DNA of 64,000 nucleotides from Pleurotus djamor. Lineage: Eukaryota > Basidiomycota > Agaricomycetes > Agaricales > Pleurotaceae. A model generated the notes under the pieces. The model saw only the letters and a list, made by a program, of their open reading frames with translations. It ran no database searches and was not told where the DNA came from. A program made the translations under genes and the position numbers. Where the stretch lies: positions 1 to 64,000 of the forward strand of contig JAPEVF010000182.1 of NCBI GenBank assembly GCA_029747585.1, in the 5' to 3' direction. Below are positions 36,386 through 47,882 of the stretch, piece by piece. Each line of letters opens with the position of its first letter. Within the stretch, counting starts at the first letter, position 1.

Positions 36386-36736
36386 TTCAAAACTACCTCA
36401 GATTCTAGATGTCGTATACTCCGCGTACTATCCTGGACACTTGCCTGAATGGACGCGGTGTTGGCGCTACCTCGAGCATCAAACAACTGAAGAGGACATG
36501 GTTTGCGGCGACTGAACCCGGTACATATTAACCTGAAGCTGCGAAATGCTGGAACGCAGCAGGTAGCATGAAGGCCATCTTCAATTTTTGACATTGAAGC
36601 TTATGTCATGGACAGATTGTTGTGACCGACCGCGCGGTAGGCTGTAGGTCGCGAACATGTACATATTCAATTTTGATCGTACACGTTGAAAAAGCTACTT
36701 GAGTGTGTACGATACGATATATTACTTGATACCGCG
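36320..36736. other. Intergenic region between convergent genes
   Basis: It contains the end of unit B and the 3' region of the phosphatase fusion gene. No gene is seen. Confidence 0.5.
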
Positions 36737-39700
36737 TCACAGCAGAGTTATCTGACTTGTCGGAGCGATATTCCGGAGCCTGTTGTCAACAACTGGGCGG
36801 ATTACAGGGAATGTTCCGGCAGCCTTTTTCTCGGCTGCATTCACAACAGCTTCAACTTTGCTTGAACCACCAGCTGAACGGGTTGCCGTGCTGCTTCGAG
36901 CTTCCCGACGCATCCGCAGACGTTCATAGGGATCCATGAGACCGACATCTTCAAATTCAGCGACTTGTAAGGCGGCCGACACCAGGCGTTGTGTTGCCAA
37001 CCACTTCACTGAGGGCGTGATACTGTCCAAGGCCTGCTGAGAGAGGGTCTGAATGGCGTCCACTTGTTGGAGATCTTGGGTCCGTTCCTCTACCGTCCCA
37101 CGCAAGCTACGGGCGGTGAATGAAGAGAACACGTCGACAGGGTTTGGGATGGAGGGCATGGACCTGAGTGCTGACGGTTTCGTCTGAGGATTCTCTTTGA
37201 TTTTTTGGTTCAACACTTGCGTGCCTTGAAAGGAGGTGTCATCCATTTCGTCATCAAAAAGGAGGAGGTGTAGACAACCCGTACCAAGCAGATACTTTCT
37301 GACAAGAGCACTCTTTGACTGGCCACCCTCAGCTGTTATAATTGGCTTCTGTTTCGTGAGAATGTCGTAGCCGTCACCACCCTTTGTCATGTACTCTCCA
37401 ACCATTATGAGATACTTGCGAGCCGTCGAGGCAGGATCAACATTCTCAAGGGTAGGGTTTCCTTGATTGTCGAGCCTGGATTCAGAGAGTATCGAAACGG
37501 ATCGAACCCTCTTGCCCGTTGGTTGGCTGCTATCCCATTCAACGCGCAGACCCGAGACAGCGGGGAACCGCCTACAAATAATCTCAATGAGAGGTCTGGT
37601 AAGAACGTAGTCGGAGCTTACCCTTCTTGTCTTGGATGGAGTGATAATCCGGACTCGAGAGTGTCCCAGAGGGCCTTGGCCGAAAGCTCGACAACCACCA
37701 ACGGGTCAGGGTATGGTAGCATCCTCATGAGGTCTCGAAGATACAAAGGACCTTATGAAAGAATGGACGTGAGGAATTATACAGTGGGAGGAGGTTCGAC
37801 TCGCCTGGTTCAATCTGCCAATCGCCCCTAATATCCCCGTTGCATATGATGACGCCGTCAGTACCATTGGCATAACCAAGATTTCGAAGCGCTTCGTCGT
37901 ATGCGTTCCTTAAACAATCGGCAACCCAATTTCCAACGGCAGACTAAAGGGACTGCTAAGCGGATGGAGCAATCAGATGAAGGGGGGGAACCTCTTACCT
38001 CTTGTAAGCGGATATGCTCTGAACGGATGTTCAGCGCTACTTCGGTGGTACACAGCTGCTCGCCCATAGCACTTTGAACAATGGCAAGCTCTTCGTCGAA
38101 GATAGCCTTCATCGCTTTGTCTTCTGCGACGTTCCCACGAGTGATGCGTCGTTTACCTGGTGAACCCAAACATTAGAGGAATAGAAGAGAAGAGTTCAAG
38201 TATCGAGACGAACCTCTGATTTCACGGATCACCTTCTTCCTCACGCATCCGGCCGGTGCGTCTTGTAGTGTCAGGACGACCTCACTAATATCTTGATAAT
38301 CGGTTCCACTCTTCACAATTAAAACGTCCCCATTATCGTCCTTGGCATCTGGCAGAGAGGCTTTCAAGTCATATCCCTCCCACGCAGTGACACCCTTGGA
38401 AATCCAGTATACATGATCATGACCGCCAAGAAGCAGGTCGACGCCTTGCATGTTGGTAATGTTCGTCTTCTTTTGAGCTGATGGTGAGAGAGCACCAAGG
38501 TCTCTGGCGACTTTAATGTCCTAGTCAAACGTCGTTACAGGTATCAGCAGGTACGAGTTCGGACGACGTAGCCATAGACTCACGTTTGGAATTCTACGCA
38601 TACAAAGTAAAGTTATCAGCTGGGTAGGCTTTGCTTTGGGTCAGAGATACTCACCGGCAATGGGTCAACGCAATGACCAAGTCACATTTGTGCGGTCCTG
38701 CTGGGTTACGCAACCTGGTCGACAAGTCCGTTCCCACTTTCACCATGTCTTGATACTCGAAGTTCTTGGGCCACCCAGTGATGGTAGCAATCCATTCCCT
38801 GAAAATATGGTTTAGATGTGATGGAACCTACACGCTCCAAGAAACTGCCAACAAACTTTTCAACTAGGCCAATGAAACCAATCCGAACACCTCCTTTGGT
38901 CAATACGTGAATGTCTTTCATGGGCTCAGGGACTGCTTTTGTCTTCGTGTCGATGATGTTGCTAAGTAACCATGGCTAGGAGGGTGGATCAGTTGGGACT
39001 GAAGGAGGAGAGGAAGAAACTCACAAAGGCAGTTTGGCTGATGAGTTGTTTCAAACGGGGATATCCTATCTAAGGTCAGGAAGCAGGCGGTCCTGCAGCG
39101 AAAATATTCGCACCGAAGTCGAACTCATGATTGCCTGTGATGACAAACGGTCAGCTTACGTTGAACTTGATGACGTGCGGTCGAAAATCAGACGCACCCG
39201 CTACGCTAACATCGATTCCCAGCTCGTTAACAATGGCGGGCTGTGAGAGCGCCCTTCAGTTAGACGAGAGTTAGCTAGGGAGCAACGGCTTACCATATGT
39301 CGGCCTCGAGTCACAGAGCTTTCCGTCGAAGGGGAGAACAGATCTCCAGAGAAGATTGTTAATCCCTCGCCTTTCCATTGCGCCGTTATGCTTGATAGCA
39401 GGGTCGCGAACTTCATGACATTGATCGTTTCCCTTTGCCCATTGACGCTGACGATCTGATCGGTCACCTGGTAGACATCATTGAAGTGAGCGATCCCGAG
39501 TGTTGTCGAACCAGTAAGCTTGGGTGCTTTCGTGCGACGCCAAGCGTCAAGCCCTGCAGTATATCGTTCCCATGTTAGGCCAGTCGTGGCATTAGAGCCC
39601 AGCCCCGATACGCCTGAGGAAAAATCAGCCAATCAAAGCGGTATGGATCATGTACCACTAACCAAGGTCCTTTTGGAGGGCTTCAACATTTGTGCCCTCT

Positions 39701-40405
39701 CCGAACATGACCTACGAGTTGTTGAAAAGCTGCGAAATCACAAAGTTTGGCAGTGACACGTACCATGTCCGCATAATCAAAGCCACTCCAACCCTTGATA
39801 CGCTTGAAATGTTCAGAGATGGGTTCTACGCGCATGTATACATTAGACATGGTTGCACCAAACGTGTTGAGCGCTGTATCATACCATCGATGACCTCATC
39901 GTATTTGACGAGGTGAATGATTGATTTGGTTTCCTGCGTTTCGGGAACCTTGGTCTTGAAGTAGTACAGAGCACGATCGCATCTGTGGAGAAGAGATATA
40001 CATGAGCGGCTTGAAACACAGTCAACCTACTTACAGCTCTTTGCTAGTGTTTCGGGAGACAATCGCTAGTGCCGCGCCATTTTTAAGGATATCCGTGACA
40101 ATCCGTGGGATATCAGGACTCAAGCGTATCTCGTTGGAAGTGTTGCTAGAGGGTAGGTATCATGAGGCCTAGTGAGAATGGCTGGGTGAAGCTACGCGCC
40201 TTCGGTCTCTCAGCGTAGAGTCGTTGACTTGAAGGATGTTATTGGCCAGCGTGAGGTCAGCACCTTGACCTTTCCCCCAGACAGTTTGGTCCAGTTTCCC
40301 AGTAAAAACGGTACCACTGGATGAAAATGTAAGTCAGTGAGTCGGGACCATTGATGGTTTGCCGATTACGGACTCTGTATCCAATGCAATAAGACGAGGA
40401 AACAT
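36737..40405 (-). CDS. Fusion of a degenerate MDP-1-like HAD phosphatase with a 5'-nucleotidase-type metallophosphoesterase
   Basis: The start is the ATG at 40403-40405; the stop is at 36737. Exons 1-6 (40405-40374, 40316-40196, 40129-40035, 39982-39885, 39825-39764, 39711-39663) encode about 152 residues of an MDP-1/acid phosphatase (PF12689-type) HAD domain: LIALDTDGTVFTG, LAIVSRNTSKEL, ISEHFKRIK. Exon 7 (39613-39294) contains both the end of that domain (GLTWERYTAGLDAW) and the start of the metallophosphoesterase (GIAHFNDVYQV, FSGDLFSPS), so the two are one protein. Later motifs are GNHEFDFGYPRLKQL (across two introns), FPWLLSNI, VEKEWIATITGWP, ALTHCR, GGHDH and a 5'-nucleotidase-like C-terminal part. 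In the HAD domain the acidic pair expected at motif IV reads VMFGEGTN instead of FDDE, so this half is probably inactive. No signal peptide is visible. The second exon-intron border may use a different site. Confidence 0.82.
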
Positions 40406-40861
40406 GGTGGAAAGTTTGAGAGGGTGCAGACGCACCTTCAGCCCAATTTATGTCCCATTCGCGTTTAGCTGGGGAACCCCGAGATAAAAAGGAATGCTTT
40501 AGGTCTGAGAGTTGGCGAAACGGTGACCTGTGCCGTGCGTGGAAGCAAAATTGGTTCCTGGAATTCAACAGGGGCCACCCCTTGACCGGGGTTGGTTCAT
40601 CGCCGGAGTCGATCGATGATCTTTCAGGTCGGAGGTAAACTGCTTCTGCATTTTTCTCCTATGGGCATTCCTTGATTCCTTGAGCTACGTCGTCCGCTGA
40701 CCACCTGTCCGAGAAATGAGTACCCTGTCGTGAAAACTTGATGAAAACGGAAAAACTGCGATTTCTACAGCAATGAAGGAAGTCGTCTGAAAACGTATAT
40801 CTATACCAGGGGGCTAAGGAAAAGAGCCTCGGTTTTCATACCAAGACCTTACTCGATTATC
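40406..40861. promoter_or_regulatory. Shared divergent promoter of the two MDP-1 fusion genes
   Basis: These 456 bases separate the start codons of two divergently transcribed paralogous fusions, so both promoters are here and co-regulation is plausible. I see no recognisable named binding site. Confidence 0.5.
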
Positions 40862-42567
40862 ATGGCTAACTTCCCTAAAGTCGTTGCGCTAGACACTGAG
40901 TAAGCACCTAGTTCATCGACATTTCACGAATTTCCTGACGGCCCTCATAGCTGGACCATCTTCTGGGGCTTTCTTGATGCCGATCGCTGGGGGAAAGGCC
41001 CAAATGCTTCCCCCCGAGTCGAAGATAACGTTCAATATAAGGACTTCTGGGAGGTGTATGACCGCAGGTAACCTTGATGCCTAGATGCCCCTCGCCTGGA
41101 TGCTCATTAGAGCCATAGTAATCCCAGCATTAAGTGTGGGATGTTCGCAGATGTCCCCGAGATAATTGGAGATATCCTCAAGAATGGAGCAAAGCTTGCT
41201 ATTGTGACTCGAAACCGCAGTCAGGCCTTGTGAGTGGTCCGAGCGGTTTATTTGTTTTTCAGAGTTACTCACTATCGACACGATAGATGCGATAGAGTCT
41301 TGTGGTACTGGAAGGCAAACGACGGTACCGGGACGTACAAGCCTATCCTTGAGCTTACGAGCTACTACGAAGTTTATGACAGTAAGCGTGACTTTGATAC
41401 TGAAGCGAGTGTCCTACTCAAAGTCAACTCGTAGCCGATAAAGTCGAGCATTTCAAGAAAATTCGATCCTACTATCATCAAGCCAACTTTACTGACATGG
41501 TTCGCCGCCTCATCTCATCGCTATCATCAACGCTTACTAACATTGCGACTAGATTCTGTTTGATGATGAAGCCACAAATAACACAGTAGAGATGATGATT
41601 GGTGAGCGGTTCGCGTGATGGAGAATCCTTCATCGAGTAGCTCATTTCATTTCGCAGGTGTTACTTTCCAGGTCTCTCGAGATCAAAAAGGTCTGACCTG
41701 GGACAACTACCGAACAGGAATTGATATGTGGCGACGCAACCAGAGCATCATCACGCCATTCCTTGGGCTGAACCTCGCCTGCTATCCCCGACACAAATTC
41801 ATCGGCTATTCCGGGATGGACATCAACACTACTAAGCTTCTTGAAAGTGGATTGAGACGTAATGATAGAGAGGAAGCCGCTCGCTGGGGCTTTGCCGTGT
41901 ATGTTGCTGACAACCCTGCTATGTATGATCCTTTGTTTGACTCTCCAATGGATTCGGATACTAACGGTGTATCCCCAGAGCAAAATACTTTGCTGGGTGG
42001 ATTAAGCCCTTCTTCCAAGGTCAGCCAAACAACTCGGCTCAGACCATCGTTTGCAAGATATACGTTCGGGACGGCGACATCTGGAACCGTATAAATAAGG
42101 TCAATCCGTTTTCGTCCTCTTTCCGGGCCTTTGTAAATCATACTGAAACGCTCAGCTAGATTTGGGTCCCTGATGATATCAACATCCAGACCAACGTCAA
42201 GAGCACGCCTTTCCATGTCGGATGGAGCCAAGAAGATCGTGATCGCTTGGTTGCTTCATGGGGCGTACAAAAGCCTTATGTCCTCTTCGCTCGCCATCCC
42301 AACATGGACAATTGGAAACAACCCTACGCCCCTTCCACATTCCCTGTGCCCAAACCCAAGCGCTGGAATGAAATGGCTATATATCCGCAGATCCAAGAAG
42401 CTCAGTTGCTCGTTATCCGAATGACTGACTACGAGGTGGCTACGGAAATCAGAAACGGGAATCATCTCCATTACGAGAAGAAAAGAGGGGCTTGGAATAT
42501 TACTATGACACCAGAGACTTTGGGGGATATCTATAAGCATGGGGAACAGTATGAGTTTCAGCCGTAA
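40862..42567 (+). CDS. Fusion of an MDP-1-like HAD phosphatase with a C-terminal ADP-ribosyltransferase-like domain
   Basis: Nine exons (40862-40899, 40951-41067, 41128-41229, 41287-41381, 41435-41499, 41553-41601, 41658-41922, 41979-42099, 42160-42567) total 1,260 bases and give 419 residues. Residues 1 to about 175 are an MDP-1-type HAD phosphatase with intact motifs: VVALDTDWTIF (DxD), LAIVTRN, a Lys in VEHFKKI, and ILFDDEATN. After the linker GLTWDNYRTGIDMWRR, shared with the neighbouring fusion, residues from about 195 show KFIGYSGMD, then GLRR, then GFAVYVADNPAIAKYFAGW, resembling the Y-x-G and Y-x-x-x-x-x-A-x-x-Y/F pattern of the PARP/ART fold, and IVCKIYVRDGDIW. The ART assignment rests on pattern only: the catalytic third position is not clear. 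The domain might instead be a fungal-specific fold. It is cytosolic by absence of a signal. Confidence 0.7.
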
Positions 42568-43656
42568 CTACCTATCACGCATATAAAGACATTGATTGGT
42601 GTTTATGCAACGTGTTTGAACTTGAGTAGATACGCCGTACGGCTCGTATGCAACGTGAGAGCCATGCTACGTGATTGGAGAGGTCCCGAGTTGGTTGATA
42701 TTACTCCGCGATATCGATGGGCACCCATATTTACATCTGGCTTCAAGCTTCAATGACAAGATGACAGGTCGGGCAGCGGTTTGAGCTAGAACATTCCGTT
42801 GCGTCCAGGAAAGAATCTGAGAGCGTTACAATTAACAAAAGTAATGAAAGGGGACTTTCATGGGTCATGGACGGTGGAGAGCCTAGTCCGGGCGTAAAGC
42901 ACCCTCTGAGGCTGTCCCCTTCCCAGTCGGCTTACTGTTTTCATGTCCGTGCTCGACTCGTACTAAGCCTTGGAAGAGTACGCTGTGGATTGGCTGCCAA
43001 TGAAAACGAGGGTACCAGAAAAGTGGCTATTCCATTCTTGAGCTTTAATAGCTCCCATGTCAGTCTTCAAGCTTCAAGCCCTGCATGCCAACGAATTTAG
43101 TGCGGACGTTCTCCATCTAGCCTTGCGTCGAGTTTTTACCATGTCAATCAACTTCAGGGGTGGCCAGGGGGCGAAACGAGCACTTCAATTATCCGAGGGT
43201 AGTTGACTCCTACCGCGTCCGTTCCATCCAGAGGTTCCTGTGTACTCTACGGGGTCATGTGCTCTTATCATTGAAGAAAATTAACGGAGACATATACCAC
43301 CGGTTGTCACTGGTCAGTCTTCCAAATGTTGATCACTCAGGCCTCGGGCCTTCAGCGCTACAGCCTCCGCAGATCATCCTGCTTCCATAGAATTCGAGAC
43401 TAGGGTATTCATTAGTACAATTGGAACGTCACTGAAAGTAGGTAATTGTATCCCTTTCAGCTCATGGAAGTCGTCGGATTTTTTATTACTTCAGAGGTGA
43501 CCTGTGGGGTGGTGAGATCATGCATCTTAATCGAGACAAATCAGCGTTGATGAAGTCCCTGACTGATGAAACTGGTGATCAAGAAACAAGGTTTCCTGAA
43601 TGTAAGTACTTTCCTCTAGTTCTTCCCCAGCGTCACCCAAGTTGACCTTTGCTACA
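42568..43656. other. Intergenic region upstream of the nicotinamide riboside kinase
   Basis: Over 1 kb without a supportable gene. Short open frames on the plus strand (for example 42867-43100 and 43160-43390) show no domain and no splice logic. It contains the 3' end of the fusion gene and the kinase promoter. Confidence 0.5.
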
Positions 43657-44715
43657 ATGGCAGAAGCTTCCATCCCAACCCGTGTCGTGGTAATCGGTGT
43701 AGGGTAGGTCTTACCCGTTGCAAGTGCGCCCGACTGATTCAGTTCTCCGCTTTAGAGGCGCGACATCCTCAGGAAAGACTATCCTCGCAAAGCATTTGCG
43801 AAATTGCCTTCCAAATAGCTGCATCATTCACCAAGATGTAGGTACTTTTTGGTTGTCCATACTTGATTCACTAATGCCGCAATATTGGTAGGATTTCGTA
43901 CCTGTATGTCAGAGCCCCCGGCTGCATTGGAAAAGGGAGCTAAAATATCGCCGTCCAGCCCGCTGAGCTACTCCCAGTCGACCAAGAGTATGGATTTCAA
44001 GACTGGGACACTGCTGCCACTGCCGTCGATTGGGAACGCATGAGGAAGTTCCTCTCGGAGCTCAAAAAGAGCGGTGTGCTACCAGAAAGTCACCAATCTC
44101 TCGATGCTGTAAATGAAACGCCTATTGTCCCCGTCGACGACGATATTATCGCAAAATGGAAGGCCGAAAGCGCGAAACTCGTCAGCGAGCATTTGGCACA
44201 GCGCGGCGAAAAGTTGACTTGGGTGATTGTTGATGGATTCTTGATGTATTGGGATGAGGTCGGCCATGAATTATTTTTCTCAGAGGATCTCGGACTGAAC
44301 TAATTGATTGTGGATGGTTAGCGGATCGTTTCCGATCTCGATGTACGCATATTCCTCCGCGTCCCCGAGGATGTCGCCCGAGCGAGGCGCGAGTCGCGAG
44401 CATATGTCACACCAGGTGCGACCGAAAGATCTTTTGTGGTACACGAGTCACATGGATATAAGGCTAACCGCCTCTCATTCATCAGAGGGAGATACCTGGC
44501 GCGACCCTCCCCAATACTGGGAGAAGATCGTTTGGCCTGCATACTTAGATGCACATAAGCATCTCTTTCAGGATGAAGACGTGGCCGCTGGGGGGTTGAG
44601 CGGTAAGGTCGAAGGTGTTGTTCTGCTCGAGGGAACAAAGACTGAGATGAAGGACATGATCAATACAGCGATGAAAAAGATTGTAATGGCTACAACTGCC
44701 CTGATGATTGCATGA
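43657..44715 (+). CDS. NRK1: Nicotinamide riboside kinase
   Basis: This enzyme phosphorylates nicotinamide riboside to NMN in the salvage route to NAD+, in the cytosol. Six exons (43657-43703, 43756-43837, 43892-43903, 43959-44258, 44322-44415, 44486-44715) total 765 bases and give 254 residues. Visible motifs are the Walker A loop VGGATSSGKT (formed across intron 1), the substrate-binding IIHQDDF (split by an intron leaving a 12-base exon), GFQDWDTAATAVDW, WVIVDGFLMYWDE, the lid RVPEDVARARRESR and TWRDPPQYWEKIVWPAYLDA. This matches the fungal Nrk1 architecture in order and length. It lies 1.1 kb downstream of the HAD/ART-like fusion, in the same orientation. Confidence 0.93.
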
Positions 44716-44843
44716 CGTGACGGTCTGGATACAAGAAGTATATACACTGGGGGAATTGAAGGGGAACTATCCGCTCTACCTACAAGGAATTGGTCCTGTC
44801 AGTCAGTAGACTTTTGATAGGTTATAACTATATACCTTCTTCG

Positions 44844-44998
44844 CTACTGCCACTCCTCTGGATCATCTTCGTCGTCAGAGGAACCAGCACCTGCCTCTAT
44901 GTCAAGAAAATGGCGAATCTGAAAGTTTTTGTATCATAAGTCCTTTCGAGTAACAGTATGAAGGATACCTGGTCGTATTTCCTAATCCATCTACTCAT
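44844..44998 (-). CDS. Possible small two-exon gene or fragment, acidic C-terminus
   Basis: A frame starting at the ATG at 44996-44998 (MSRWIRKYDQ) joins through a canonical GT-AG intron to IRHFLDIEAGAG, then an acidic end SSDDEDDPEEWQ and stop TAG at 44844. The predicted product has only about 33 residues. Basic-then-acidic segments of this kind occur in fragments of basidiomycete transposable elements, but I cannot assign it. It may be a remnant or chance. Confidence 0.25.
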
Positions 44999-45251
44999 CA
45001 CGACTGAAGAAAAACGGCTGCGGAATATGAAGGATATTGGCGTTTGGCAGAACAAGGAGGAAGGGCGCGTCTTAGGGGCCTCTGGTCAGAAGGCATAAAC
45101 CAGGCCGAACGACACGGAAGTTGCCGATGGCCATCAACTACAACGAATCCTAAAGAGCAACTAAAGAGACCAAAAAGGATCATTCCCGTGTACAAAGTGA
45201 GGCCTCGAGGTGCTACAGCGTATGATACATTATTGAGAGCCAAAACAGTTC

Positions 45252-47170
45252 TTAATTGGAAGTGCTAGCGTTTCCACAAGCCGCAAACTTGGTCTTCAAC
45301 GCCGTGATAGAAGGAGAGAAGAAGTACTCTCCACCCCTGGGCACGACAAATGGTGACATTGGAAGCGTGATGTTGGTCGTCGGGTCATTGGGGTTGGTAC
45401 CACTCATTTGCCTGGGACCTCCACCAGTTTGTTGGCCGATGATGGGGTCAAACCCGGGCACAACGCCGTCAAGAGCTGGAATAGGACCAAGAGAAGTCAC
45501 AGCGTTGACTGGGAAGGCCGGCGAGTTGACCCAGGCTAGAAAGTAAAATGTAGTCAGAGATCGGATGCCATATGGTGTGGTTTTGATTGTGGTGTGAGTA
45601 GTCAGGATGTCACTCACCCTTTTGCATGAACGCGAATCCATTATCGATAGTACTCGAGTAGCAAATGAAGAGTAGTCCTCGACCATGAGAGGTCTTTTTC
45701 TCGCACCTCTCGGTCTCACTGACTTCGCAGCCGAATGGTATTCCACGGCGCATGATACGACTGAAAGGGATCAGGTTATATGTAGCTTGAAGTAGACTAG
45801 AACGGGGGATGCGTACTTTACACTGATATCAGCGCTAAGTGGAGGTCCTTCCAGGTCCTTACGAGGGTAGGTCTTCCGGATGTGCGCAGCGAAGGGGCAC
45901 TTCGACTGGTCGTTCTTCACCAAAGAATCTCCAAAGTCAAAATCATTGATCCTAGTACAGAGTCACTCGTTTCAACAACAATTGAATGAGTTTCAGGAAG
46001 AGAGCACGTACCGTTTGGAGCCCTTGCCGAATTCTGGGTCGTCGAAAGTCGGCGAAAGCTCAGTAGGAGCACCTAGAGTGTTTGGGTAGGCATTAGAAGG
46101 GCTTGTTTGGGTGAGTTGACTCGGAAGACGCACCATTCTTCCAACGACCAAACAATCTAGCTCCGAGGAGCTCGCTACCGTGTTTCCTGTCCAAGCCAGG
46201 CAGGACGATTGGGTTATCCTCGAGGAACTGGTTGAACTCGGGCACAAGTTGATAAAGATATCTGAAGGTCAAAAAGCTGCCATCTGCAGCCCAGTCGGGG
46301 CGTGCAGTCGCGTCGCCATCTTGCTTCAACAAAAGGAACCCAGGTTTGATAGCCTTCGGAGCGAGCTCGGGCTCGGGATCGAAACCAATGATCGCGGGAT
46401 TGGAAATGCCATCAAGGAAGCCGAAACTGTGCTCGAAGATGCGAGTCAGACAAAAACTCAATAAACTCATCCTGGAGAAGACAAGAAGACGTACTGTTCA
46501 TGACCATGATTCTCACCATCACGATCTTTACCTTCGACGGTAGTGACCTCAGTGATAGAAGCTTGGGGAGTCCCGACGCCGAATATGGCTTTGACTTGGT
46601 TTAGAGTCTTTGTGGTGGACTGGCAGCAGTCGCAAGCCACGATGACGACGCCGTGAATGTCCTGGAGGAAAGGCTCTTCCCAATCAGGGACATATTCGGA
46701 GGTATGGACTTGTGCTGCGTCGCCCAATGACTGGGCGTCTGCGCGTTGACCTTTGGCGAAGGACTCGTCCCCTAAGTTATCAGTGATGTTGAGCTGCGTG
46801 ATACAGATTGTCAGCAAGTGAGATGCGAGGGGGATGTTTTCGAGGGACCTTGGTAAGACCAGACTGCGAGAACGCGATGTTGATAGAAGAGATGGGGACC
46901 AATCCGGCGCACTGTGTCGCCTTGTGTACAGCAATTTTCTTACGGTCCTCGACAACTTGTTCGGTGGTCTTGATAAGGGGAACCAATTGATTGAGGTTGG
47001 AAGCGAAGCCTTCGACATTGCAAATTGAGAAGAAGTAGCAAGTCTCAGTCCGCTTGGGAAGGCCGCCGCTGTGTAAAAAGTGAGTCAGTTCTCTGAAGTC
47101 ACAGTGAATACTAGACCAATGCTCACAGAATATCGCCTTGAATGTTGGAGAGATCGAGTTCGGTAGACAT
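45252..47170 (-). CDS. DyP-type peroxidase (dye-decolorizing peroxidase)
   Basis: This is a haem peroxidase that oxidises dyes, phenols and other bulky substrates with H2O2. The start is the ATG at 47168-47170 (MSTELDLSNIQGDI); the stop TAA is at 45252. Exons in order show GGLPKRTETCYFF, an N-terminal ferredoxin-like part (INIAFSQSGL), the hallmark GFLDGISNPAIIGFD with the catalytic Asp in GxxDG, WAADGSFLTFRYLYQLVPEF, LLGARLFGRWKNG, and the distal-Arg region RRGIPFGCEV then GLLFICYSS. Estimated length is about 480-500 residues. No signal peptide precedes the conserved start, so an intracellular location is possible, though many fungal DyPs are secreted. The upstream start is fixed by the LSNIQGDI motif. 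Confidence 0.93.
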
Positions 47171-47882
47171 TGCAGTTCAATGGGAGATGTTGATGGGAGA
47201 TGGGAGCAACCAATGACATCCAATATATACCAAAGATACAATGGATATCTCGCGATTCGCTTCCAGAAACGAGGTACGTTTCTGTGGAGAAACGAAGACC
47301 GTCGAGATGTGAAACAGGTGACTTGCGGTGGATTAAGGTCCCAGCGCCCGAAGCCCCACGTTCACGTACAATTCTACGAGCGCAAGGTGATGGCTCTATC
47401 TATCGTCTCCACATATTTCCTCGAAAAAGTGCTCAACGGAAAGGTCCAGGGAAAGTGACACTTTGTACCTTGACCTTTAACGGTCAGNAAAAATGCGCCG
47501 GAACTCGCGAGGTGTCCTAAGTAATGATTCTAGGACATATTGGGCTGAAAGCAATGAGGAGCGATAGCGTTGGGGTTGAATCTGTGTCCGCATGACGAGT
47601 CAGCATGGTATGCGGGTGACAGTTGTGTGAGAGCCATTAAAAGTGGAGAGGCAGCTCACCGTTTCTGAGATGAATGAAAGTGTAACAATGAGATATGGTG
47701 CAATGCACCTACACAATTGTTGAGGACTCAAGCTCAATGGAACTCCAATAGAAGTTGTGATTGAAAGCCCGGCGCTCGGCGTCTTTCAGCTCTTGGCGTC
47801 ACGGGGCATTCATTCTCCTATCTGCTCCTAGAGTGGCGTGACCGTCACCCTGTGACGCAACGCTGCCTGTCTTCTCCCAACC
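47171..47882. promoter_or_regulatory. Divergent intergenic region, DyP peroxidase and VTI1
   Basis: Just over 700 bases hold both promoters. A single undetermined base (N) at 47488 sits at the edge of a run of five A. No gene is seen. Confidence 0.5.

Noticed and set aside
42867..43390. Plus-strand frames between the ART-like fusion and NRK1
   Set aside because: They have no domain, no family resemblance and no consistent exon pattern.
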